Source of the DNA: Sphingomonas sp. Mn802worker
GTDB lineage: Bacteria > Pseudomonadota > Alphaproteobacteria > Sphingomonadales > Sphingomonadaceae
Length of the DNA stretch: 64,000 nucleotides
Reading direction: 5' to 3'
Assembly (NCBI RefSeq): GCF_000382485.1
Contig: NZ_AORY01000015.1
Span: 62,001-126,000, forward strand
Part shown: positions 26,014-34,054 of the stretch, in pieces
Numbering within the stretch: position 1 is the first letter of the stretch
Layout of the letters: every line of letters begins with the position of its first letter
Program-made: the position numbers and the translations under genes
The notes under the pieces: model-generated
Seen by the model: the letters and a program-made list of their open reading frames with translations, nothing else
What the model was told of the DNA's origin: nothing
Databases searched by the model: none

Positions 26014-26382
26014 CTAGCGCGCCGCGACTTTGTCGTACGGCGTGAATCGGCCAAAGAAGCATTGCGGCGAGGGCACCGTTGCAGGTGCGCGTATGGTGCG
26101 GAAGCGATCGCCGCGGCACAGCCGCGCGCCGCGACGCTCCACGATCAGCGTACGCGCCGGCGCCAGTCCGTTGCAGGTGCCTTCGGGGTGCGTGATCCAC
26201 ATCCGCTTGGCCGTGCGTGAATAAGCGATGGTGCGTGCATCGATGATCTCCGCCTGCGCGCGGGTATCGATCTCCGATATGCAATCGACCGGCTTGCCGG
26301 CGACGCGCCCGGCCGTCGGATCGGCGGTCGCAGCAGTGAGCATGAGGACGGGCAAGGCCAACAGCGCAAGATGTGTTCTCAT
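26014..26382 (-). CDS. Exported DUF6491-like protein
   Basis: 122 aa from the ATG at 26382, which starts a clean signal peptide (MRTHLALLALPVLMLTAAT); the frame is open further upstream but not protein-like. The mature part (CISEIDTRAQAEIIDARTIA, later ARLCRGDRFRTI and SPQCFFGRFTPYD) has the Cys/Arg spacing of the DUF6491 family of small periplasmic proteins, which have no known function. Probably co-transcribed with the protease downstream. Confidence 0.65.
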   Translation of the reverse strand: MRTHLALLALPVLMLTAATADPTAGRVAGKPVDCISEIDTRAQAEIIDARTIAYSRTAKRMWITHPEGTCNGLAPARTLIVERRGARLCRGDRFRTIRAPATVPSPQCFFGRFTPYDKVAAR

Positions 26383-26498
26383 GTGGCGATAAGTGCACGT
26401 GCGACGGGGAAGCGCAATCCGTCGCGTGTGAACAGGAAGGAAAAGCGGGCCGACCGTGCGCGGACGGCACTGCCCGTCAGCTCCGTGCGTGCCGTGCA

Positions 26499-26897
26499 TC
26501 ACGCCGCGCGCGCCTGTTTCCATGCCTGCGCGATCTCGTCCAGTTCATCGGCGACGTGGCGGAACGGCGCGCCGGAATGGCCGATGCTCGCTTCCACAAC
26601 CTGACGGCGCGCGCCGGCGTAGAGCCGGGCGAGCGTGGCCGATATTTCGCCACCGCGCTCGAAATCGAGGTTGTTTTCCAGCGCGAACAGGATCGCGGTT
26701 GCGCGCGTCACGCGCTCGCTCTTGACCGCGTAGCGCGCATTTTCCGCGGCCCAGGCGGCGGTGCGCAGCGCCGCGATCAGTTCTTCGTATAGGAGTTGCA
26801 CCAGCGCGGGGCCGTCCGCCACCGCGGTGCGGCCGGCGAGGTCGATCTCGCGGTACGTGCGCGCCGGATCGCGCAGCATGGCGGACGCGTAGGCCAT
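26499..26897 (-). CDS. fliS: Flagellin export chaperone
   Basis: 132 aa, all-helical FliS family: it starts MAYASAMLRDPARTYREIDL and carries the four-helix pattern with LVQLLYEELIAALRTA and AILFALENNLDFERGGEISA. FliS binds the C-terminal helix of flagellin in the cytoplasm, preventing premature polymerisation and delivering it to FlhA. It lies 1 bp downstream of fliD, so the cap and the flagellin chaperone are expressed together. No FliT is present. Confidence 0.92.
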   Translation of the reverse strand: MAYASAMLRDPARTYREIDLAGRTAVADGPALVQLLYEELIAALRTAAWAAENARYAVKSERVTRATAILFALENNLDFERGGEISATLARLYAGARRQVVEASIGHSGAPFRHVADELDEIAQAWKQARAA

Positions 26898-26898
26898 G

Positions 26899-28431
26899 TC
26901 AGTCCTTCGACTTCGACCATTGATCGATCTGCTGCTGCATGAACGATTGCGTCGATTTGTACGCCGATACCTTGGCGTTCATGCTCGAGAATTGCTGCGT
27001 CAGCCGCGTCGTCATCGATGCGGCCTGGTCGGTCAGCTTGTCCTGCGCATCGGTCACGGTCGCGCGCGATTTCAGGTAATTGCTGTTCGACGCGCCAAGG
27101 CCATAGATCGAGCTGGTTGCGTTGAATTGCAGCGACTGCATCGCGGCGTACAGCCCGCTCGATCCGCCGTAGGAGAAGATCGCCTCCACCGCGTTGGCGT
27201 TGTTGGTCATCACCGACGTCAGCGTCGCGTCGTCGATCTCGAGCAGGCCCTGCCGCGTCGTGCGCACGCCGATCGCGGCCAGCGTGTTGGGCGTGCCGGG
27301 CGCGGCTGAATCGTTCAACACCTTGCTGGTCAGCCCTTGCAGCGCGCGCAGCAGGTTCTTCGCCGCCGGGTCGGCGCGCAGCACGCCGGTGATCGGATCG
27401 GTCTGATCCTTTATCGTCTGCACGATCCCGTTGTAGGTGTCGACGAAATCGCTGACCGCGTTGGTGATCGCAGTGGTCGGACGGCTGGCGGTCAGCGTCG
27501 TCGTGCCGACCGACGAGAGGTTGAGCTTCGCGCCCGCGATCAGATCGCTGATCTCGTTCGAGGCGCGCTCGACCGGCACGCCGTCCATCGTCAGCTGCGC
27601 GTTCTGCGACTTGGCCGAGATGCTCATCTGCGACTTGTCGCTGGCGCCGACGCCGACATCCAGCGTGGCAAGGTCGCTTTCTGGATCGGCGGCCGTCATC
27701 GAAAACGCCTGCGCCGCGCCGGTCGGGCCCTTGAGCGATAGGTAGGCGCCGCCATCGGCATCGGTCACGATCGAGGCAGTGATGCCGCTGTTCTGCGCGT
27801 TGATCGCGGCGGCGATGCCCGACAACGTGTTGTTGGTGTTGTCGATCGAGATGCTGAGCGACTTGCCGCCTGATAGTGCGGTCATCGTGTCGGGGACGGG
27901 CTTGCCATCGACGTCGGGGTTTTCACGATAAGTCGCAGTGCCGGTCGTCAGCGTCAGCGTGCCGGTGCTGAAGGTCTTCGCGCCCGGCGTCTGCACCTTC
28001 GCGCTGACCGCGGTCTGCGCGGTGGCGAGCTGGTTCACCTTGATCGTCGAATTAAGCCCTGACAGCTTCGCCCCCGTCAGCGCGGTCGCCGACAGCACGC
28101 TCGCGTTCGACACCACCGGCTGCGACGCGAGTGAGCCGCTCTTCACCAACGACTCCAATGCCTTGGTGAAATCGGTGATGTTGCTCTTCAGCGTCGACAC
28201 CGCCGAGATCTGCGACGTGATCGTGTCGAGCCTGGTCGACAGCTGGCTGTTCTTCGCTGCGAATTGCGCCTCGACCAGCGAGGTGACGAGGCTGGTCGTA
28301 TCGACGCCCGAGCCGGTGCCGAGTGCGGTCAGCAGCGAGTTGGTCGCCGAGGTGGTGACGCTCGCGGTCGTCTTGGCCGGGGTGGGCGTGGGCGTCGCGG
28401 TCGACGTGGCGGTGGCGCTGGTCGTGGTCAT
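26899..28431 (-). CDS. fliD: Flagellar filament cap protein
   Basis: 510 aa. The canonical FliD start (LGTGSGVDTTSLVTSLVEAQ) appears only after about 35 residues of Thr/Ser/Ala-rich leader. FliD_N, flagellin hook-IN-like stretches (about 190-260) and FliD_C follow, ending in a heptad-rich helix (RLTQQFSSMNAKVSAYKSTQ). It caps the filament and helps flagellin fold. It is preceded by its own sigma-28-like promoter and followed by fliS. Confidence 0.93.
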   Translation of the reverse strand: MTTTSATATSTATPTPTPAKTTASVTTSATNSLLTALGTGSGVDTTSLVTSLVEAQFAAKNSQLSTRLDTITSQISAVSTLKSNITDFTKALESLVKSGSLASQPVVSNASVLSATALTGAKLSGLNSTIKVNQLATAQTAVSAKVQTPGAKTFSTGTLTLTTGTATYRENPDVDGKPVPDTMTALSGGKSLSISIDNTNNTLSGIAAAINAQNSGITASIVTDADGGAYLSLKGPTGAAQAFSMTAADPESDLATLDVGVGASDKSQMSISAKSQNAQLTMDGVPVERASNEISDLIAGAKLNLSSVGTTTLTASRPTTAITNAVSDFVDTYNGIVQTIKDQTDPITGVLRADPAAKNLLRALQGLTSKVLNDSAAPGTPNTLAAIGVRTTRQGLLEIDDATLTSVMTNNANAVEAIFSYGGSSGLYAAMQSLQFNATSSIYGLGASNSNYLKSRATVTDAQDKLTDQAASMTTRLTQQFSSMNAKVSAYKSTQSFMQQQIDQWSKSKD

Positions 28432-28444
28432 GGCTGTGTTCCGT

Positions 28445-28471
28445 TAAACGACCGCGGGCGACGCATCTTTA
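28445..28471 (-). promoter_or_regulatory. Sigma-28-type promoter for fliD-fliS
   Basis: On the minus strand TAAA (28471-28468) is separated by exactly 15 nt from GTCGTTTA (28452-28445), compared with the FliA consensus TAAA-N15-GCCGATAA. The -35 box overlaps the flhB stop codon. The predicted transcript start leaves a short leader before the fliD ATG at 28431. Confidence 0.6.
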
Positions 28472-29593
28472 CCCCTGCTGGATGCCGTTTTCGTCGAAGC
28501 GTGCGCCCGGCGGCACGTCGACCGCCGGCTGCGTGCCGCCGGCCGCCGCGTTGACGCCGAAGACGAACGCCAGCACGGTCGCGATCGCGAGGTACAAATC
28601 GTCGCGCACCTCCTGCCCCTCGCGGCTGGTGTAATAGACCGCGCGAGCGAGTGCTGGATATTCGAGCACCTGCAATCCCCGCTCACCCGCCAGTTCGCGG
28701 ATCGCGAGCGCGGTCGCGCCGCGCCCCTTGGCGACCACCACCGGCACCTGGTCGCGCCCGCGATCGTAGCGCAGCGCAACCGCGAAATGCGTCGGGTTGG
28801 TCAGCACGACATGCGCCTCGCCGACCGCCTTGCGCACCCCGCCCGACAGCATCGCCCGCGCCTGCGCGCGCTGATGCCCTTTCATCTCGGCGTTGCCCTC
28901 GCTCTCCTTGTGCTCGTCCTTGACCTCCTGCTTGGTCATGCGGAGCTTGCCGAGCAGCTGGATGATCTGGAGCGGCACATCGAGCATCGCGATCCCGACC
29001 AACCCCATCGCCATTACCAGCAACACGCCGGTCAGCGTGCCGCCGAGGGAGGAGATCGCCTGGTTGATGTTGGAATAAGCGAGCCCGAAGCTCGATTTCG
29101 ACACCCCCCACAGCATGTACGCGCCGATCGCGCCCAGCAGGATCACCTTGAGCAGCGACTTGCCCAGCTCGGTCCAGCCGTTCATCCCGAAGATGCGCTT
29201 CAGCCCCGACGCCGGATTGAGCCGCCCGCCCTTAGGTGCCAGCACCGACGCGTTGAACGTCAGGCTGCCGAGCGCGGCCTGGCTGACGACCGCCGCGGCG
29301 ATCGTGATCGCGAACAAGGTGCCGAGCGCAGGGGCGAGCCGCCACCCCGCCTGCACCAATGGGCGCCACGGCTGGAAATCCTCCACATCGCCGCGATCGA
29401 AGGTGAAGCTCGCGGTCATCACCGCCTTGCACGCCGCGATCAGTTGCGGGCCGAAGAAGATCATCCAGGCGACGCCCGCCAGCACGACGAGCGCAGTGGC
29501 GAGGTCCTTCGACTTGAGGACGTCGCCCTTCTCGCGCGCGTCCTTGCGGCGCTTGGCGGTTGGGGCTTCTGTCTTGTCGCCGCCTTCCGACAT
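28469..29593 (-). CDS. flhB: Flagellar export-gate switch protein
   Basis: 374 aa. Four membrane helices in the first 210 residues, then a cytoplasmic domain with the autocleavage site NPTH in VLTNPTHFAVALRYD. It switches export from rod/hook to filament substrates after FliK signals hook completion. The Pro-containing C-terminal tail is somewhat long. The start overlaps the fliR stop by 1 bp. Confidence 0.95.
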   Translation of the reverse strand: MSEGGDKTEAPTAKRRKDAREKGDVLKSKDLATALVVLAGVAWMIFFGPQLIAACKAVMTASFTFDRGDVEDFQPWRPLVQAGWRLAPALGTLFAITIAAAVVSQAALGSLTFNASVLAPKGGRLNPASGLKRIFGMNGWTELGKSLLKVILLGAIGAYMLWGVSKSSFGLAYSNINQAISSLGGTLTGVLLVMAMGLVGIAMLDVPLQIIQLLGKLRMTKQEVKDEHKESEGNAEMKGHQRAQARAMLSGGVRKAVGEAHVVLTNPTHFAVALRYDRGRDQVPVVVAKGRGATALAIRELAGERGLQVLEYPALARAVYYTSREGQEVRDDLYLAIATVLAFVFGVNAAAGGTQPAVDVPPGARFDENGIQQG

Positions 29594-30366
29594 CAGGCGA
29601 GCACCAGGCTCTGCGCGGCGGCGAGCGCTTCACGCACGATGACTTGCAGGTAATCGCCCATTGCGGGGAAGGCGATCGCGATCGAGACGACGCCGACCGC
29701 CAGGCTCGCGGGCAGGCCGATTGCGAACAGGTTGAGCGCGGGGGCGGAGCGCGACAGCATCCCCATGACGAGGTTGAGGCACAGGAGCAGGAACCCTACC
29801 GGCAGCGCCAGCAGCAGTCCTGCGAGAAAGGCATAGCCCCCGAACAGCGCGATATCGCGCATCTGCCCCGCCGCCAGCCAAGCGGCACCCGGCGGCAGCG
29901 CACGGTAGCTGCGCACGATCATGTCGACGAGCACGAGGTGCCCGTCGAGCGACAGGAACAGCAGGGTCAGCATGATCGACAGGAACTGACCGATCGCCGG
30001 CGACGAGCGGCCGGAATTGGGATCGATCATGTTGGCGAACCCGATTCCCATCGCGCCGCCGATGATCTCACCCGCGATCAGCGGTGCGGCGAACGCGATC
30101 TGGAGCACGAAGCCGAGTGCCAGGCCGACCAAAGCCTCCGCCACGACCGACAGGATCGTGGTGAGGGTGAAGATCTCCGCCGGCGGCTGGATCGCGTTGG
30201 TGCCGAGCACGAGTACCGCGATCGCGCCTGACAACGCGACGCGGACGGGCAGGGGGACGGAGACGTTGCCGAAGACGGGGGCGGCGATCAGCGCCGCGCC
30301 GACGCGCACCATCACGAACAGCAGCGCCCACAGCTGCGGCTCGATGGCGAGGCCGAAGCCTAACAC
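29593..30366 (-). CDS. fliR: Flagellar export-gate membrane protein
   Basis: About 257 aa from a GTG at 30366, chosen because VLGFGLAIEPQLWALLFVMV matches the usual FliR start; the frame stays open to a TTG at 30429, but that leader is Arg/Ala-rich and lies in repeat-derived DNA. It has about six membrane helices. It forms the export gate with FliP and FliQ. Unlike the other junctions of this operon, it is separated from fliQ by about 214 bp. Confidence 0.93.
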   Translation of the reverse strand: MLGFGLAIEPQLWALLFVMVRVGAALIAAPVFGNVSVPLPVRVALSGAIAVLVLGTNAIQPPAEIFTLTTILSVVAEALVGLALGFVLQIAFAAPLIAGEIIGGAMGIGFANMIDPNSGRSSPAIGQFLSIMLTLLFLSLDGHLVLVDMIVRSYRALPPGAAWLAAGQMRDIALFGGYAFLAGLLLALPVGFLLLCLNLVMGMLSRSAPALNLFAIGLPASLAVGVVSIAIAFPAMGDYLQVIVREALAAAQSLVLA

Positions 30367-30439
30367 CGCGCCGCTCGCGAGAGCGCGCGCGCCGCGCGCC
30401 ACGCAACCAAGCGCGGCCGGCAGGCGCAAAGCGCTTGTC

Positions 30440-30529
30440 CGACGACGCGGCTTTGCCGCGGCGTGGCTACGTCCGTGTGATCAACCACGCCGCGGCGAAG
30501 CCGCGTCGTCGAACGGGGCTTCCGCCCCG
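30440..30529. repeat. Long near-perfect inverted repeat plus second hairpin in the fliQ-fliR gap
   Basis: A 27-bp arm (30440-30466) pairs with 30485-30511 with a single mismatch (centre TTTG against TTCG) across an 18-nt spacer; each arm is itself partly self-complementary (GCGGC...GCCGC). Three bases further on, CGGGGC/GCCCCG with loop TTCC (30514-30529) forms another hairpin. The unit looks like a REP/MITE-type palindromic element inserted inside the operon. No U-run follows on either strand, so it is not an obvious terminator. No second copy was noticed in this window. Confidence 0.75.
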
Positions 30530-30580
30530 CCGGCCGGGCTTGTGCCGGACGCGTGGGCGTGGCCGCGCTGGCACTGCGCC

Positions 30581-30862
30581 TCACCTTACTAAATCCGGAA
30601 TACGCGCGAAGATCTCGGTCGTGAAATCGCTCAGCAATCCCAGGATCATCGCGCCGAAGATCATGATCGACACCGCCACCACGATCAGCTTGGGCACGAA
30701 CGACAGCGTCTGTTCCTGGATCGAGGTCGCGGCCTGCACCATGCCTAGGATCAGGCCCGACAACAGCGCCGGGATCAGGATCGGCGCGGCGGCGAGGGCG
30801 AGCACCCACATCGTCTGGTTGGCGACGGTCAGGAAGTAATCGGCGTCGGCGAGGGGCTGCAT
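30581..30862 (-). CDS. fliQ: Flagellar export-gate membrane protein
   Basis: 93 aa, two membrane helices, FliQ family (DADYFLTVANQTMWVLALAA; SGLILGMVQAATSIQEQTLS). It packs around FliP in the export gate. It follows fliP by 45 bp and is separated from fliR by the repeat-bearing gap. Confidence 0.94.
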   Translation of the reverse strand: MQPLADADYFLTVANQTMWVLALAAAPILIPALLSGLILGMVQAATSIQEQTLSFVPKLIVVAVSIMIFGAMILGLLSDFTTEIFARIPDLVR

Positions 30863-30907
30863 CGGGTGTGTTCCGCGAGAGAAGTCGTAAAAAGGCGGGT
30901 GCGCGCG

Positions 30908-31804
30908 TCAGGTCGCGAACGAATTGGCAAGGCTGCCCATCGTCAGCGCCCAGCCATCGACCAGCACGAACAACAGCAGCTTGAACGGCAGCGAGATGAT
31001 CGTGGGCGACAGCATCATCATGCCGAGCGCCATCAGGACGGTCGCCACCACCAGATCGATGACGATGAAGGGCAGGAAGACGAGGAAACCGATCTGAAAC
31101 GCGGTCTTCAACTCGCTGGTGACGAACGCAGGGAGCAGCACCGAATAGGGAATGTCGCGTGGGGAAGCGTAGGGACCCGACTTCGCCATCTCGGCAAACA
31201 TCGTCACGTCCTTGACCCGCGTCTGCTTGGCCATGAAATCGTGCAGCGGCGCACCCGCGGTCGAGATCAGCTGCGTGCCGTTCAACCGGCCCGCGGCATA
31301 GGGCTGGATCGCGGTCGTGTTGATCTGGTTCACCACCGGCGCCATCACGAAGAAGCTGAGGAACAGCGACAGCCCGATCAGCACCTGGTTGGGCGGGGTC
31401 TGCTGCAATCCCATCGCCTGCCTGAGGATCGACAACACAATGATGATCCGCGTGAAGCTGGTCATCATCAGCACGATGCCGGGCAGCACCGTGAGCAGCC
31501 CCATGATGATGAGGACCTGCAGCGAGAGCGACAGCGATCCGCCGCCGGGCGTCGCGTTCGCATCGCCGCGTGACAGCTGTCCCAGCGCGCGATCGATCGC
31601 ATCGCCGACACCCGGCGCCGGCGCGGCGGGCGCACCCGGGGGAGGTGCAACCTGCGCGAAGGCGGGAACCGCGATGCACAGCATGATGACGATGGCGGCG
31701 AGCGCCAGCACAAGGCGGACCCAGCCGTGCGTCGCGGGCGCGCGCGGCGCGACGGGTGCGATCAGCGCCGGGCCATGGCCGGTGCGGGTGACGGTGATGC
31801 TCAC
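30908..31804 (-). CDS. fliP: Flagellar export-gate membrane protein
   Basis: 298 aa. An unusually long N-terminal leader (about 1-50, with a hydrophobic signal ending PAFAQ) and a Pro/Ala-rich linker precede the conserved core [59 protein letters not shown]. FliP forms the pentameric core of the export gate. It overlaps fliO by 4 bp (ATGA). Confidence 0.95.
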   Translation of the reverse strand: MSITVTRTGHGPALIAPVAPRAPATHGWVRLVLALAAIVIMLCIAVPAFAQVAPPPGAPAAPAPGVGDAIDRALGQLSRGDANATPGGGSLSLSLQVLIIMGLLTVLPGIVLMMTSFTRIIIVLSILRQAMGLQQTPPNQVLIGLSLFLSFFVMAPVVNQINTTAIQPYAAGRLNGTQLISTAGAPLHDFMAKQTRVKDVTMFAEMAKSGPYASPRDIPYSVLLPAFVTSELKTAFQIGFLVFLPFIVIDLVVATVLMALGMMMLSPTIISLPFKLLLFVLVDGWALTMGSLANSFAT

Positions 31805-32142
31805 GCGCGTGACCCCTTGGTCAGGCTGGCAAGCGCGTCGCGGAACGACGGCGTCGGCGCAGGCGGCGCGAGCTCATCGGACGCCGTCACCACGCCGCCC
31901 TTGTCGACCAACGTCACGCCGGTGCGCGCGACCGAGACGAGCAGGCGACGCCCCTCGAACTCGACCACCGCCAGCTTGACGCCGGGCGAGATCATCATCG
32001 TCTCGCGCACCGCGATCGTGCGTGTCGCGGCCGCACCCGGCATCCGCGTCTCCAACTTGCGCCAGAGATACAGCGAACCGATCATCAGCCCGCACACCAG
32101 CGGCAAGAGCACGATCAGCTTGAGCACGTAAGTCCACATCAT
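31801..32142 (-). CDS. fliO: FliO, export-gate assembly factor
   Basis: 113 aa, one N-terminal membrane helix ([20 protein letters not shown]) followed by a basic cytoplasmic domain. FliO proteins are short and variable; the call is supported by topology and by its place between fliN and fliP. It helps FliP assemble. Confidence 0.85.
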   Translation of the reverse strand: MMWTYVLKLIVLLPLVCGLMIGSLYLWRKLETRMPGAAATRTIAVRETMMISPGVKLAVVEFEGRRLLVSVARTGVTLVDKGGVVTASDELAPPAPTPSFRDALASLTKGSRA

Positions 32143-32153
32143 GGCGCGTCGCC

Positions 32154-32444
32154 TCAGCCGCGCTTCTCGGGCGAAACGAGCTCGAGCAGCTTGACGCCGA
32201 AGCGCTCGCCCACCGTCACCACCTCGCCGCGGCCGATCAGCGTGCCGTTCACGAACACGTCGAGCAGCTCGCCCGCCTGACGGTCGAGCTCGATCACGCT
32301 GCCTTCGCTGAGCGCCAGCAGTTCGCGCAGCGCGAGCGTGGTCGATCCGATCTCCACCGTCAGCTTGACGTCGACGTCCTGCAACAGCCGCAGGTTGGCC
32401 GCCACGGCTGCATCCACCGCGAAATCGGCGGTCATGTCGTTCAT
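32154..32444 (-). CDS. fliN: Flagellar switch C-ring protein
   Basis: 96 aa from the ATG at 32444 that overlaps the fliM stop (ATGA). The SpoA (surface presentation) domain fills it: LQDVDVKLTVEIGSTTLALR, LSEGSVIELDRQAGELLDVF, VNGTLIGRGEVVTVGERFGV. It forms the base of the C-ring, docking FliH/FliI export complexes and rotor switching. It is short, without the N-terminal extension of many alphaproteobacterial FliN proteins. Confidence 0.94.
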   Translation of the reverse strand: MNDMTADFAVDAAVAANLRLLQDVDVKLTVEIGSTTLALRELLALSEGSVIELDRQAGELLDVFVNGTLIGRGEVVTVGERFGVKLLELVSPEKRG

Positions 32445-33403
32445 GCGATAGGTCCTTCGAGTTTCGAGATGCGGATCGCGGCGCGACCGTTGGAGGTGCC
32501 GACGGTGCCGCTGCCGATGCAGTTCTTGCCGACGACGATCGGCACGTCGTTGTTGAACGCGATCGGGATCACGTCGCCGGGTTTCAGGTCCATCAACCGG
32601 TGCAGCGGCAACACCGGCTCGGCCAGCACCGAGCGAACGGGCATGCGCACCGTCATCGCGGCGCGGGTCAGCCCCATCTGCCACTCGGCATCGGCCTCGG
32701 CGGGCTTGGCGACGACCTTGCCGGTCAGCACCTGGGTAAAGGGTTTCAGCGCCGTGACCGGATAGAGCAGGTCGACGAACACCGGCTTGGCGTTCTCGCC
32801 CGCGACGCCGAAGCGGGTGACGACCACGACCTCGTCGCCCTCGATCCCCGACACGTGCGCCGCGTTGGTCTCGCAGATGCCGACCGAGAAAGCGGCGCGC
32901 GCGACCGGTTCCCATGTCAGTCCCAGCTGGTCGGCGATGCCCGCGCCCAGCCGCGTCACCAGCGCCTCGGCAGCGGGTGACAGATCGGTCGCGGTGATCG
33001 GTGCGGCGCCCGTCCCGCCGAAGAAGATATCGAGCAGCCCGACGACGAACGCGCCGTCGACCGCGCACAGCATGACGCGCCCGTCCATCCCCATCGGCAG
33101 CCACGCGGTCAGCGCGTCGCCGCGCTCGGCGCGGTAATCGGCGAAGCGAACGACCTCCAGTGGCTCGGCCCAGCAGCGCGCCTCTGTGCGCATATACCCC
33201 TCGAACACCGGGCGCAGGTTGCGCGCCAGCCGCGCCGAGAGGTGTTGCAGCGTATGGAGGTCGCCGAACGGGTGCAGCTTGCTCTGGCCGAGCAGCCCCG
33301 CATCCGCTCCCGAATGATCGCGCGTACGCTCGCGCCGCTCGGACGCGGCACGACCGCCCTTGGCGGGGCGGGGTGATTCGGGGGTTGCGGGCCTGTTAAC
33401 CAT
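32441..33403 (-). CDS. fliM: Flagellar switch protein lacking the CheY-binding N-terminus
   Basis: 320 aa. The middle CheC-like domain (about 60-230; LLDIFFGGTGAAPITATDLS) and the C-terminal SpoA domain (DLKPGDVIPIAFNNDVPIVV, GSGTVGTSNGRAAIRI) identify FliM. The first 50 residues are Arg/Ala/Pro-rich and do not contain the LSQ-EIDALL-type peptide that binds phospho-CheY in E. coli. Lateral-type FliM proteins can lack it too. It forms the C-ring with FliG and FliN. Confidence 0.92.
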   Translation of the reverse strand: MVNRPATPESPRPAKGGRAASERRERTRDHSGADAGLLGQSKLHPFGDLHTLQHLSARLARNLRPVFEGYMRTEARCWAEPLEVVRFADYRAERGDALTAWLPMGMDGRVMLCAVDGAFVVGLLDIFFGGTGAAPITATDLSPAAEALVTRLGAGIADQLGLTWEPVARAAFSVGICETNAAHVSGIEGDEVVVVTRFGVAGENAKPVFVDLLYPVTALKPFTQVLTGKVVAKPAEADAEWQMGLTRAAMTVRMPVRSVLAEPVLPLHRLMDLKPGDVIPIAFNNDVPIVVGKNCIGSGTVGTSNGRAAIRISKLEGPIA

Positions 33404-33409
33404 GCCCGT

Positions 33410-34042
33410 TCACTGAACAACGAAATTGGTAAAGTAGACGTTACTGATCCCGCCGAAACCTTCCTTTTGTTCAAGCACGCCGTTGATCGCAGCGGTCAGC
33501 CGGCGCGCGAGCTGCATCTTGCCCTGGCTGGTGAAGACCTGATCCTCGGTCGTATCGCCCAGCGCCATCAGGATCGCGGAGCGGATCGCGATGTCGTTGG
33601 TCTTCATGTGCTCGATCACCTTGTCGTCGTACGGCGTCGAGACCGCGACCCCGACCTGCACGAAGTGGGTTGAATCCTGCAGGTTGGAGGTGAATTCCTT
33701 GTCGAGCGGGTAGTAATTGGAGGCGTATTTGTCGCCGGCCATGCTTTCGGGCGTGGCAAGGCCGCCGTGGCTGGCGGGCGCACCCTCGCCGCCGCCATGG
33801 CCGCCCTCGCCGCCGCCGTCTCCGGCGCGCTTCTGCTCGGACTTGCGCACCAGATGCGGCTTGTTCGGGTCTTCCTTCGCCGCGCCGTGCGCACCGCCGA
33901 CCATGCCGCTGCTGGCGGCATACAGCCCCGCGCCAACGCCGCCGCCGACCAGCACGCCGACGCCCAGCACCAGGCCCAGGATTTTCACCAGCTTACCCTT
34001 CTTCTTGGGCGCGGGCGCGACTTCTGCCTTGTCACTCATCAC
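33410..34042 (-). CDS. fliL: Flagellar basal-body associated protein FliL
   Basis: 210 aa. Lys-rich N-terminus, one membrane helix (about 20-42, ILGLVLGVGVLVGGG), then a linker with GDGGGEGGHGGGEGAP, then the periplasmic stomatin-like FliL domain (STHFVQVGVAVSTPYDDKVI, ending VYFTNFVVQ). FliL surrounds the stator and supports torque. The Gly/His-rich linker is longer than in most FliL proteins. AAGGAC precedes the start. Confidence 0.92.
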   Translation of the reverse strand: MMSDKAEVAPAPKKKGKLVKILGLVLGVGVLVGGGVGAGLYAASSGMVGGAHGAAKEDPNKPHLVRKSEQKRAGDGGGEGGHGGGEGAPASHGGLATPESMAGDKYASNYYPLDKEFTSNLQDSTHFVQVGVAVSTPYDDKVIEHMKTNDIAIRSAILMALGDTTEDQVFTSQGKMQLARRLTAAINGVLEQKEGFGGISNVYFTNFVVQ

Positions 34043-34054
34043 TTACGTCCTTTT

